Of a stretch of 7,267 bases of DNA, positions 1 to 6,740 are shown one piece after another (position 1 is the first letter of the stretch; the number at the start of each line of letters is the position of its first letter). A model generated the notes under the pieces. The model ran no database searches, was not told where the DNA came from, and worked only from the letters and a program-made list of their open reading frames with translations. The position numbers and the translations under genes were made by a program. Location of the stretch: positions 1 to 7,267 of the forward strand of contig JBCCBP010000074.1 of the NCBI GenBank assembly GCA_039033995.1. The letters are read 5' to 3'. The stretch is from CALBPI01 sp039033995 (GTDB lineage Bacteria > Pseudomonadota > Gammaproteobacteria > Steroidobacterales > Woeseiaceae).

Positions 1-63
1 CGTGAGCAGGATTATCTTGCGGCCTGGCAGTTCGACTTCGAGTTGCTAGATTTCGGCGCTTAA
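1..63 (+). CDS. ppx: C-terminal end of a probable exopolyphosphatase (Ppx/GppA family), partial
   Basis: Frame 1 is open from the window edge to TAA at 61-63 and encodes 20 residues, beginning REQDYLAAWQF and ending ELLDFGA. Ppx/GppA proteins commonly finish with an acidic helix of the form 'EqdYL.a..f.leL', which this resembles. Ppx removes terminal phosphates from inorganic polyphosphate and so opposes the neighbouring Ppk. From memory, ppx and ppk are adjacent and convergent in Pseudomonas, which supports the call. The last 18 bases, stop included, overlap the 3' end of ppk on the other strand. Only the tail is present, so no catalytic residue can be checked. The opposite strand beyond the ppk stop is also open in two frames, but it shows no start codon, so a minus-strand gene beginning here is less likely. 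The identity is inferred from a short tail plus context. Confidence 0.55.
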   Translation, partial: REQDYLAAWQFDFELLDFGA

Positions 64-2160
64 CTCACTCAGTAACTCGGCCTGTGCGCTGCGCTGGATA
101 TCGTCATCTGACGAGAGCCGCACATAACTGCCGTCCGCTTGCATCGCCCAGGCACCCTGGTTGTCATCGAGATAGCGCTGCAAATCGTTTTTGACTTGTT
201 CGATATGTGATTTTCGGCGTAGCGGAAAGCAGACTTCGATGCGGCGGAAAAAGTTTCGCTCCATCCAGTCGGCACTACCGCACAGCAGTTTTTCGTTGCC
301 ATTGTTGGCGAAGTAGTAAACGCGGGAATGCTCCAGGAAACGCCCGATAATCGAGCGCACGCGAATGTTCTCCGACAAGCCGGGGATGCCGGGTCGTAAA
401 ATACAAATGCCACGCACAATCAGATCGATTTCGACGCCGGCATTCGATGCTGCATACAGCGCATTGATGATCGTCGGCTCGATCAACGCATTGACTTTGG
501 CGATGATGCGCGCGGGTTTGCCCTCGCTGGCATGGCGCCGCTCGCGTCGAATGTTTTTCAGCAAGCGACCGTGCAGCTCAAACGGTGACGTGACCAGCAG
601 CTTGTTGCCGCCGACCGCTGTCAGGCTGGTCAGTTGCATAAACACATTGTGCACATCTTGTCCGATTTCCTTGCGCGTCGTCATCAACCCGTAGTCGGTG
701 TAGTGGCGCGTTGTGCCTGGATGGTAGTTGCCTGTGCCGAGGTGCACGTAACGCTTGAGCGCGTCGCCTTCACGACGCACGATGAGCAACATTTTGGCGT
801 GTGTCTTGTAGCCCATGACACCGAACACGACATGAGCGCCGGCTTCCTGCAGGCGCGTGGACAATTCGATATTCGCCGCCTCATCGAAGCGCGCCATGAG
901 TTCCACGACGACAGTGACTTCCTTGCCCGCGCGCGCGGCGTTGACGAGATGATCGACGATCGGTGATTGTGGGCCGGTGCGATAAAGCGTTTGCTTGATG
1001 GCGAGCACGTCGGGGTCGGCTGCAGCCGTCGCAATCATATCGATCACCGGCGCAAACGACTGGAATGGATGATGCAACAGGATATCCTGTTTTCTCACCG
1101 CGTCGAAGACGTTGTCGGCAGCCATCAGCGCCGCTGGAATGCTCGGTGTGAACGGCTCGAACTTGAGTTCCACGCGTGGTGAGTCGTTGGCGACCATGAT
1201 CAGACGATTCAGGTTAACCGGCCCGGCAACCCGATACAGATCGCGGTCGGTCAGCTGGAAGTGATCGAGCAGGAATGTGCTGAGCTCCTCGCTGCACTCT
1301 TCGGCGACCTCGAGGCGCACTGCTGCTCCGTAGCGACTGGCGGCGAGCTCGCCTTGCAAGGCGCGGACCAGATCTTCGACTTCTTCATCGTCGACATAGA
1401 GATCGCCATTGCGTGTGATGCGGAATTGATAACACCCGTTGATCGTCAGGCCGGGAAACAAGTCTTCCACAAAGTGATGGATGATCGAAGACAGGAACAC
1501 GTAGTCTTCATCGCCGCAGCCTTCGAGGTCCGCCGGAAGCTGAATCAGTCTGGGCAATGAGCGCGGCGCTTGGACCAGCGCGCGGTGGCGCTGGCGCCCA
1601 TAAATGTCGCGGCCTTTCAGTCCAACGATAAAATTGAGGCTCTTGTTCAGGATCTGCGGAAAGGGTCGTGACGGATCCAGTGTCAGTGGTGTCAGTACCG
1701 GCAGAATCTGCTGCTGGAAGTGTTGGTACAACCAATCGCGCTGTGTCTCGTTCCAGTCGTTGCGTCGCAAAAAGCGGATGCCTGTCGTAGCGAGCGCGGG
1801 CAGCAACTGATCATTCAGGACCTCGTATTGACGCCGAACCAGGTCGTGCGCTGAATCCGAGATCGCCGCCAGTACCTCCTGTGCGGACAGCTTGTCAGGG
1901 CCCGCGGCCGCGCTGGAAATCTCCTCGCGTTGTTTCAGTCCTGCTACACGAATCTCGAAAAACTCGTCGAGATTGGTGCACGAGATACAGAGATAACGCA
2001 ACCGTTCGAGCAGCGGGATTGCAGAATCTTCGGCTTGTGCCAGCACGCGTTTGTTGAATTCGAGCAAACTGAGTTCGCGGTTCGCGAAATGCTCTGGTAA
2101 TGACGCCAGCTGAGCCACGGCAGCGCTTGTTGTTGACGTTGTTTCCGGTCTGGCATTCAT
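46..2160 (-). CDS. ppk: Polyphosphate kinase 1 (Ppk1)
   Basis: The 704-residue product is close to the usual Ppk1 length (E. coli 688), with a slightly longer N-terminus. Ppk1 reversibly transfers the ATP gamma-phosphate to a growing inorganic polyphosphate chain, usually at the inner membrane, and affects stress survival, motility and virulence in many bacteria. The N-terminal domain opens with NRELSLLEFN (27-36) and continues NLDEFFEIRVAGLKQ (63-77). The phospholipase-D-like catalytic domains carry THAK with H454, HLGTGN with H473, and LEHSR with H611. These sit at a constant +19 offset from E. coli H435, H454 and H592, the first being the phosphorylated histidine. GSADWMERN (628-636) is also intact, so the enzyme should be active. 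The ATG start (2158-2160) overlaps the anmK stop by 4 nt, suggesting translational coupling. The 3' end overlaps the probable ppx convergently. No terminator is visible. Confidence 0.97.
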   Translation of the reverse strand: MNARPETTSTTSAAVAQLASLPEHFANRELSLLEFNKRVLAQAEDSAIPLLERLRYLCISCTNLDEFFEIRVAGLKQREEISSAAAGPDKLSAQEVLAAISDSAHDLVRRQYEVLNDQLLPALATTGIRFLRRNDWNETQRDWLYQHFQQQILPVLTPLTLDPSRPFPQILNKSLNFIVGLKGRDIYGRQRHRALVQAPRSLPRLIQLPADLEGCGDEDYVFLSSIIHHFVEDLFPGLTINGCYQFRITRNGDLYVDDEEVEDLVRALQGELAASRYGAAVRLEVAEECSEELSTFLLDHFQLTDRDLYRVAGPVNLNRLIMVANDSPRVELKFEPFTPSIPAALMAADNVFDAVRKQDILLHHPFQSFAPVIDMIATAAADPDVLAIKQTLYRTGPQSPIVDHLVNAARAGKEVTVVVELMARFDEAANIELSTRLQEAGAHVVFGVMGYKTHAKMLLIVRREGDALKRYVHLGTGNYHPGTTRHYTDYGLMTTRKEIGQDVHNVFMQLTSLTAVGGNKLLVTSPFELHGRLLKNIRRERRHASEGKPARIIAKVNALIEPTIINALYAASNAGVEIDLIVRGICILRPGIPGLSENIRVRSIIGRFLEHSRVYYFANNGNEKLLCGSADWMERNFFRRIEVCFPLRRKSHIEQVKNDLQRYLDDNQGAWAMQADGSYVRLSSDDDIQRSAQAELLSELSAEI

Positions 2161-3308
2161 GATTGCAATACTCCCGGCGGTTTATGTAAGCATCCCGCGA
2201 TGACAGGTTGGCGCGCACCCGTGACGCAGGTCGTATCGATGGGTTGCTCGTCGATGTAACAGGCTGCTAACCAGCCAAACAATGCGGCTTCGACAAAATT
2301 CGGATCGACGCCAATTGCAGCACTGCTTGCGACCGGGCATGGTGCAAATGTGGCTGCGAGGCGATCCATGAGCGCCGTATTGGCGGCGCCACCGCCGCAG
2401 ATAACCAGTTCATCGGGCTCACAATCGATGGCGTGTAACGCCCGGCGAATCGATTCACAGGTGAACGCGGCTAACGTACTCATGATAACAGCCTGGCGTT
2501 CCGGCGGCAGGCTGGTGGCGGCGGCGGCGTCCACGCCAAGATGCTCGGCGAGCCATACGCCACTGTAGTGCTCGCGACCGGTGCTTTTTGGCGGTGGACG
2601 GTGCAGGTACGGATCTGTCAGCAGTGTTTCCAATAACGCGAAATCGGGTGGCGCAGAAGCGGCCAGTGCGCCGTTGGCGTCGTAGTCACCGAGTCCAATC
2701 CAGCGCGCCCAGGTATCCATCAGCGTGTTGGCGGGCCCGGTGTCAAAGCCCAAGATCAGGTCTTCCCCGTCGAGGACCGTGACATTACTGATACCGCCCA
2801 GGTTGATGATCACGCGGCGGCGCCCCGGCGTATGAAACCAGTGCTGATGCAGCAGTGGTGCGAGCGGTGCGCCTTGACCGCCGACGGCGATATCGGCGCG
2901 ACGGAAATCGTTGATCGTCGTGATCCCGGTACGCGCGGCGATGCGTGCGCCGTCGCCGACCTGCATCGTGAACGATGGTTTGGCGTCCGGCGCATGAAAT
3001 AATGTTTGTCCGTGGCTGCCGATGGCTACAACGTCTTCGGGTGCTATTTTCGCTTCGCTCAGCGTTTGCAGTGCGGCGTCCGCGAACGCGTCACCCAGTT
3101 GAGCGTCCAACGCGCCCGCTTGTGCGGCCGAAAGTTGATCGGGATGGGCCAGTGCGTCGGATAACGCGGTTACCACCGTCGTCTCGAGCGGTACAGTGGT
3201 CGCATGGACGATCTGCCATTGATCGTCTTCCTCGCGGATCAACGCGCTATCGATGCCATCGGCACTGGTGCCGGAAATCATGCCAATGAATAGGCGCGCT
3301 GGACGCAT
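2157..3308 (-). CDS. anmK: Anhydro-N-acetylmuramic acid kinase (AnmK)
   Basis: The 383-residue protein is slightly longer than E. coli AnmK (369). AnmK hydrolyses the 1,6-anhydro ring of anhydro-MurNAc and phosphorylates it with ATP to give MurNAc-6-phosphate, a cytoplasmic step of peptidoglycan recycling. The ATP-binding signature GMISGTSADGID is at residues 9-20. HGQT is at 99-102, DFRRADIAVGGQGAPLAP at 134-151, and INLGGISNVT at 168-177. GFDTGPAN (187-194) holds D189, the expected catalytic base (E. coli D182). CGGGAAN (304-310) and the C-terminal TGAR (363-366) are also present, so all family landmarks are intact. It is the middle gene of a leftward cluster: 66 nt follow the endopeptidase stop, and its own TGA overlaps the ppk ATG. 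The start ATG (3306-3308) has only a weak upstream purine stretch. The upstream endopeptidase acts on the same polymer that supplies AnmK substrate. Confidence 0.97.
   Translation of the reverse strand: MRPARLFIGMISGTSADGIDSALIREEDDQWQIVHATTVPLETTVVTALSDALAHPDQLSAAQAGALDAQLGDAFADAALQTLSEAKIAPEDVVAIGSHGQTLFHAPDAKPSFTMQVGDGARIAARTGITTINDFRRADIAVGGQGAPLAPLLHQHWFHTPGRRRVIINLGGISNVTVLDGEDLILGFDTGPANTLMDTWARWIGLGDYDANGALAASAPPDFALLETLLTDPYLHRPPPKSTGREHYSGVWLAEHLGVDAAAATSLPPERQAVIMSTLAAFTCESIRRALHAIDCEPDELVICGGGAANTALMDRLAATFAPCPVASSAAIGVDPNFVEAALFGWLAACYIDEQPIDTTCVTGARQPVIAGCLHKPPGVLQS
2171..2175 (-). promoter_or_regulatory. Ribosome binding site of ppk inside anmK
   Basis: On the minus strand a GGGAG lies 10 nt before the ppk ATG, within the last codons of anmK. 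It supports the ATG at 2158-2160 as the true start and indicates that ppk can recruit ribosomes itself as well as through coupling at the ATGA overlap. Confidence 0.6.
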
Positions 3309-3374
3309 ACGGAGTCTCGGTCTGCCGGGCTGTTACTCGGCCGATAAGAATAGCACCAGGCTTGGTCAGGTGTG

Positions 3375-4778
3375 TTACAGCGCGGTCGGCGCGCGTTCGC
3401 TCTCGGCAAGCTTGAGTCGCTTGAAGTCTTCCAGAGCGGCTAGCAGCGGGGCAGTGACTTTGTCGAAGTCTTCGCGGTACGCATCTGCGATGGGCTCTGC
3501 CTCGGGTAAATTCACGGTCCGCGGATTACGGTGAACCCCGTTGATACGGTACTCGTAATGCAGATGCGCGCCGGTGACGAGCCCGGTCGCGCCGACATAG
3601 CCAATGATCTGCCCCTGTTTGATGCGGCTGCCGACTTTCTGGCCACGCCGGAAGGCATTCATGTGGGCATACAGCGTTGTGATATTGCCGCCATGCTGTA
3701 GTACGACCACATTGCCATAACCGCGCTGTCTTTCTCGCGTAATGATCTTGCCATCACCGGCCGCCATAATCGGGGTGCCGGTTTTTGCCGCATAATCGAC
3801 ACCGCGGTGGGCGCGAATCGTGTTCAATACCGGGTGTCGACGGTTCGGGTTGAATTCGCTGCTGATACGTCTGAAATCGACGGGGGCGCGCACGAACGCT
3901 TTGCGCACGCTTCGTCCACTATCGTCGAAATAATCGCTGCGGCCATCGGGTTTGACGTAGCGCAGCGCTTTGAAGGACTCGCCCTGATTCACGAACTCGG
4001 CGGCGACGATTTCGCCATCGTCGACGCGTTGGCCGTCTTGCCACAGCTCCTCGTAGATCACGTAAAACTCGTCGCCGACACGAATGTCGTAAACGAAATC
4101 GATATCCCAGGCAAAAATACCGGCGAGATTCATGATCACTTTGTCAGACAGGTTGGCGGCGGCCGCTGAAACAAACAACGAGTCGGTGATAACGCCATGT
4201 CGTCGCACCTGGCGGTATTCGACCGGGCGCTCTTCCAGAGACGCTGCGAACTGTCCGGCGTCGTCGCGGGTGACCTGCAGCGTTTGTTGAATACCGATGT
4301 GGCGCGTCAGCCGCATGACACGCCCTTCGTCGTGTTCGATCATTAACTCGTCGCCCGGTCGCAGCATACGCAACGGCTCTTTGGCCGAGTCGAGCGTGGC
4401 GATTGTCATCAGGTCGGCGACCGACAGTTGGTTACGTCTGAAGAGTTGATCGAGTGTATCGCCACTCTTGATAGTCAGTTTCAGCGCATCAAACGCCGGC
4501 ACTGGCGGCTCCGGGTCGGCGAGCGCCGGTGTGACGGCTGCCGGTTGCATCACCTGCGGTGCTGGCTCGGCACTGACCATTTGCGGGGCAGCGTCAGCCG
4601 CGACCACCGGGGTTTCAATCGGCTTGTCGCGGAGTGATGTCGCGAACCAGACCACCAGCATCGGTAGCCCGAGGCCGGCTGCGAACCAGAAGTACTTCTG
4701 AAAAGAGGGGCGGGAAGAATCCGGCAGTGCGCTTCCGGAGCTATAGTCGTGCCGAATTGGGCTGTTCTTGCCGCGCAA
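3375..4778 (-). CDS. mepM: Membrane-anchored murein endopeptidase, M23 family with LysM-like domain (MepM-type)
   Basis: The 467-residue protein is built like E. coli MepM (440 residues), a periplasmic zinc endopeptidase that cuts D-Ala-mDap cross-links so that new glycan strands can be inserted. A basic N-terminal stretch is followed by one membrane segment at about residues 29-48. Next come an Ala/Pro-rich linker (about 52-97), a LysM/OapA-like domain (about 99-148, with IKSGDTLDQLF) and a middle domain. The M23 catalytic domain (about 300-425) has HRGVD giving H324 and D328, YAH giving H372, and HLHYEY giving H405 and H407. H324, D328 and H407 are the expected zinc ligands and all are present. 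The start is TTG (4776-4778) after a GGGA with 8 nt spacing. An in-frame TAA lies 36 nt upstream with no ATG or GTG between, and the next ATG (residue 40) falls inside the membrane segment. It is first in the mepM-anmK-ppk cluster. The exact paralogue name is inferred from architecture. Confidence 0.9.
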   Translation of the reverse strand: MRGKNSPIRHDYSSGSALPDSSRPSFQKYFWFAAGLGLPMLVVWFATSLRDKPIETPVVAADAAPQMVSAEPAPQVMQPAAVTPALADPEPPVPAFDALKLTIKSGDTLDQLFRRNQLSVADLMTIATLDSAKEPLRMLRPGDELMIEHDEGRVMRLTRHIGIQQTLQVTRDDAGQFAASLEERPVEYRQVRRHGVITDSLFVSAAAANLSDKVIMNLAGIFAWDIDFVYDIRVGDEFYVIYEELWQDGQRVDDGEIVAAEFVNQGESFKALRYVKPDGRSDYFDDSGRSVRKAFVRAPVDFRRISSEFNPNRRHPVLNTIRAHRGVDYAAKTGTPIMAAGDGKIITRERQRGYGNVVVLQHGGNITTLYAHMNAFRRGQKVGSRIKQGQIIGYVGATGLVTGAHLHYEYRINGVHRNPRTVNLPEAEPIADAYREDFDKVTAPLLAALEDFKRLKLAESERAPTAL

Positions 4779-4805
4779 AGCTGTGATCCCGTAAAGGTTT
4801 AGCGA

Positions 4806-4834
4806 AGATTAATGATTGTGTTTTGATTAGTCAA
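4806..4834 (-). promoter_or_regulatory. Probable sigma-70 promoter of the mepM-anmK-ppk cluster
   Basis: Reading leftward, TTGACT (4829-4834) is followed after exactly 17 bp by TAATCT (4806-4811), a fair -35/-10 pair. Transcription would start near 4799, giving a leader of about 20 nt before the TTG start at 4778. The -35 box lies in the centre and right arm of the inverted repeat at 4817-4840, so a protein bound there would compete with RNA polymerase. This is a sequence match only. Confidence 0.45.
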
Positions 4835-4840
4835 AACACA
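4817..4840. repeat. Perfect 10-bp inverted repeat, operator-like
   Basis: TGTGTTTTGA (4817-4826) and TCAAAACACA (4831-4840) are exact reverse complements separated by TTAG. The element lies between divergent mepM and tyrS and covers the probable mepM -35. The core GTGTTTTGA recurs as a direct copy at 4862-4870. It resembles an FNR/Anr box, but the spacing between TTGA and TCAA is 4 rather than 6, so that family is not a good fit. It is not followed by a T-run in either direction, which argues against a terminator. An operator for a dimeric regulator is the simplest reading; the regulator is unknown. Confidence 0.6.
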
Positions 4841-4852
4841 TCGGTCGGCATT

Positions 4853-4879
4853 CCACTAGTGGTGTTTTGACCGCATAAT
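4853..4879 (+). promoter_or_regulatory. Probable tyrS promoter region with palindrome and third motif copy
   Basis: CATAAT (4874-4879) is a good -10 hexamer, placing the transcription start near 4886 and leaving a leader of about 45 nt. No convincing -35 lies 16-18 bp upstream; that region contains the palindrome CCACTAGTGG (4853-4862). GTGTTTTGA (4862-4870) ends 3 bp before the -10, 44 bp from its copy in the inverted repeat. A weak -35 beside a repeated motif suggests a regulated promoter. The leader is too short for a T-box riboswitch, so regulation by uncharged tRNA-Tyr of that kind is unlikely. Confidence 0.4.
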
Positions 4880-4931
4880 CGCGAGCTACCGCGCTTCGAT
4901 GCGGTAACTATCAGTGACAGGTTTGAACACA

Positions 4932-6134
4932 ATGAGCGAAATTGAGCAGCAATTGGCCGAGTTGACGCGCGGCAGTGATGAAGTCTTGCCAGAAGGTGGT
5001 TTGGCCAAGCGGCTGAAATCCGGCAAGCGCCTGGTCGTCAAAGCGGGGTTCGACCCCACGGCACCAGACCTGCACCTTGGCCATACCGTGTTGATTAACA
5101 AGATGCGTCAATTTCAGCTGTTCGGCCATGACGTTGTCTTCCTGATTGGGGATTTCACCGGACTGATCGGCGACCCGACCGGCAAGAACACAACCAGGCC
5201 GCCATTGTCTGCCGAGGAGATTGCGGCCAACGCAAAGACCTACGAAACGCAGATTTTCAAGATTCTCGACCCGGACAAGACACGTATCGCGTTCAATTCC
5301 ACGTGGATGAACGCGATGGGTGCGGCTGGCATGATCAAGCTGGCTGCAAGCCATACGGTGGCGCGGATGCTGGAGCGTGATGATTTCAATAAACGCTACA
5401 CCGGTGGCCAGCCCATAGCGATTCATGAGTTTTTGTACCCGTTGGTGCAGGGGTATGACTCTGTGGCCCTCGAGGCCGATGTCGAGCTTGGCGGTACCGA
5501 TCAGAAATTTAATTTGCTGGTCGGCCGGCAATTACAACAGGATGCGGGGCAGGCGCCGCAGATCGTGCTGACGATGCCGTTGCTGGAGGGGCTTGACGGG
5601 GTACAGAAAATGTCCAAATCACTGGGCAATTACATTGGTATCACGGATGCCCCGGATGACATGTTCGGCAAGCTGATGTCCGTCAGTGATGAATTGATGT
5701 GGCGATACTTTGAATTGCTCAGCTTCCGGCCGCTGGCTGAGATCAATGATTTCCGCGCACAGATTGAGGCGGGCGTGAATCCGCGCGATATCAAGTTTGA
5801 ACTGGCGCGCGAGATCGTGACGCGATTCCATGACGCGACTGCCGCCGACAAAGCGCATCAGGGATTTCTGACGCGCTTCCAGAAGAATGCGATTCCGGAT
5901 GATATGCCGGAGAAAACCGTTGCTGCCGACGCTGGCGGCATTGGTATCGCGCATCTGCTGCGCGGCGCCGGTCTCGTGCAGAGTACTTCCGAGGCGTTCC
6001 GCATGATTAAACAGGGCGCCGTCAAGCTCGATGGCGAGCGCGTCGAAGACCGCGGCTTACAGCTCGCTGCCGGCACCACGGTGGTTGCCCAGGTCGGCAA
6101 GCGTCGATTCGCCCGAGTTACCGTCGATGGCTGA
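4932..6134 (+). CDS. tyrS: Tyrosyl-tRNA synthetase, KMSKS (TyrZ-like) type
   Basis: The 400-residue class I synthetase activates tyrosine with ATP and charges tRNA-Tyr in the cytoplasm. The Rossmann catalytic domain has KAGFDPTAPDLHLGH, with the HIGH-type motif HLGH at residues 48-51, LIGDFTGLIGDPTGK soon after, and the second signature KMSKS at 226-230. KMSKS separates this type from E. coli TyrS, which has KFGKT there. An S4-type tRNA-binding domain occupies about residues 336-400. All motifs are intact. The ATG at 4932-4934 is chosen because relatives begin with a similar 'M-S-x-E-x-Q-L' segment. An in-frame GTG at 4914 would add six residues and cannot be excluded. The ribosome site is weak (GACAGG, about 10 nt upstream). 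The gene is divergent from mepM, overlaps the GNAT gene by 8 nt and lies just upstream of an rRNA operon, as I recall for tyrZ in pseudomonads. Confidence 0.96.
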   Translation: MSEIEQQLAELTRGSDEVLPEGGLAKRLKSGKRLVVKAGFDPTAPDLHLGHTVLINKMRQFQLFGHDVVFLIGDFTGLIGDPTGKNTTRPPLSAEEIAANAKTYETQIFKILDPDKTRIAFNSTWMNAMGAAGMIKLAASHTVARMLERDDFNKRYTGGQPIAIHEFLYPLVQGYDSVALEADVELGGTDQKFNLLVGRQLQQDAGQAPQIVLTMPLLEGLDGVQKMSKSLGNYIGITDAPDDMFGKLMSVSDELMWRYFELLSFRPLAEINDFRAQIEAGVNPRDIKFELAREIVTRFHDATAADKAHQGFLTRFQKNAIPDDMPEKTVAADAGGIGIAHLLRGAGLVQSTSEAFRMIKQGAVKLDGERVEDRGLQLAAGTTVVAQVGKRRFARVTVDG

Positions 6135-6615
6135 CCGGCCGGACTGTCGTATCGTTCGCTATGACGACGCGTACAGTCAGGACTTCAGGCGCCTGAACGA
6201 AGAGTGGTTAGAGCGCTATTTCGAAATTGAGCCGATCGATGCGCTCGTGCTGTCAAAACCGCGTGAGCTCATTATCGACAAAGGCGGTGAGATTTTCTTT
6301 GCTGTGCTGGATGACGGCCGTGTTGTGGGTACCTGTGCCCTGAAGCCGGCAGGCGTTGACGGCATGGAGCTGACCAAGATGGCGGTGACCAGCAATGTTC
6401 AAGGCGGCGGCATTGGCCGCAAATTGCTGTCGGCCGTACTCGAGTTCTGGCGCAATCAGCAAGGTGGACGACTGTTTTTGGAGAGTCATTCGTCATTGGG
6501 TGCTGCCCTGAAGCTCTACGAAGCGGCTGGATTTCGGCATACCGAGCGGCCGCGACCTTCCGAATATGACAGGGCTGATGTCTATATGGTGTGGCAGCCC
6601 AACGCACGAGCTTAA
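6127..6615 (+). CDS. GNAT-family N-acetyltransferase
   Basis: The 162-residue protein spans a single GNAT domain. It should transfer acetyl from acetyl-CoA to an amine; the substrate cannot be told from sequence. The N-terminal part has LNEEWLERYFEIEP (23-36) and GGEIFFAV (53-60), a pattern I associate with a stand-alone GNAT subgroup also found fused to MarR-type regulators. Motif A contains LTKMAV (82-87) then QGGGIG (92-97), the acetyl-CoA pyrophosphate loop. Motif B ends with KLYEAAGF (about 129-136). The ATG at 6127-6129 is chosen because it gives a normal GNAT N-terminus; a longer reading from 6031 only adds tyrS-antiframe sequence. The start lies 8 nt inside tyrS in another frame and has no clear ribosome site, so translation is probably coupled to tyrS. 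It ends with TAA at 6613-6615. A role near translation is suggested only by its neighbours. Confidence 0.88.
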   Translation: MADRPDCRIVRYDDAYSQDFRRLNEEWLERYFEIEPIDALVLSKPRELIIDKGGEIFFAVLDDGRVVGTCALKPAGVDGMELTKMAVTSNVQGGGIGRKLLSAVLEFWRNQQGGRLFLESHSSLGAALKLYEAAGFRHTERPRPSEYDRADVYMVWQPNARA

Positions 6616-6617
6616 TT

Positions 6618-6661
6618 TCTGCTGCGCAGATTACTTGCCGATTGGCTGCCGACCAGCCAAT
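6618..6661 (+). terminator. Two short hairpins after the GNAT stop; possible weak terminator
   Basis: TCTGC-TGC-GCAGA (6618-6630) forms a 5-bp stem with a 3-nt loop, followed by TTACTT. ATTGGCTG (6641-6648) and CAGCCAAT (6654-6661) form a perfect 8-bp stem with a 5-nt loop. Neither is followed by a run of T, so this is not a classical intrinsic terminator. They may slow transcription or protect the 3' end of the tyrS message. Confidence 0.35.
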
Positions 6662-6668
6662 GCTTGAT

Positions 6669-6730
6669 GGGGGTGGATACGCCAAAATGGCCTAATTTCA
6701 GGCTAAAACCGTTGTTTTTATCCATCCCCC
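6669..6730. repeat. Bulged 11-bp inverted repeat enclosing smaller hairpins, upstream of rrn P1
   Basis: GGGGGTGGATA (6669-6679) pairs with TATCCA (6719-6724) and CCCCC (6726-6730), leaving one bulged T at 6725. The 39 nt inside can fold again: GCCA-AAA-TGGC (6681-6691) or, alternatively, GGCCT/AGGCT around 6690-6704, plus AAAAC-CGTT-GTTTT (6705-6718). The whole would be a multi-branched structure in RNA or extruded DNA. It ends about 10 bp before the A-tract of rrn P1. No T-run follows the outer stem. Function unknown. Confidence 0.55.
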
Positions 6731-6740
6731 TAAAACTGTC

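Noticed and set aside
1261..1560. Plus-strand frames opposite ppk (for example 99 codons here)
   Set aside because: They mirror conserved ppk codons, have no family features, and ppk is intact along its full length.
3355..3366. ACCA-GGCT-TGGT hairpin between mepM and anmK as a terminator
   Set aside because: The stem is only 4 bp and no T-run follows on the minus strand; the 66-nt gap is compatible with co-transcription.
4817..4840. FNR/Anr-type anaerobic regulator box
   Set aside because: That box has TTGA and TCAA separated by 6 bp; here the separation is 4 bp, and the symmetry extends further outward as TGTGTTTTGA.
4886..4931. T-box riboswitch upstream of tyrS
   Set aside because: The available leader is about 45 nt, far shorter than a T-box, and no specifier loop or antiterminator is present.
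4911..5531. 206-codon minus-strand frame opposite tyrS
   Set aside because: It lies wholly antisense to a well-conserved synthetase domain and its product shows no recognisable family features.
6031..6126. 32-residue N-terminal extension of the GNAT protein
   Set aside because: It reads through tyrS in another frame, is low in GNAT-like character, and the ATG at 6127 gives a normal domain start.
6272..6685. 137-codon minus-strand frame opposite the GNAT gene
   Set aside because: It is antisense to the GNAT motifs, rich in low-complexity Arg/Pro/His/Ser, and lacks any recognisable domain.
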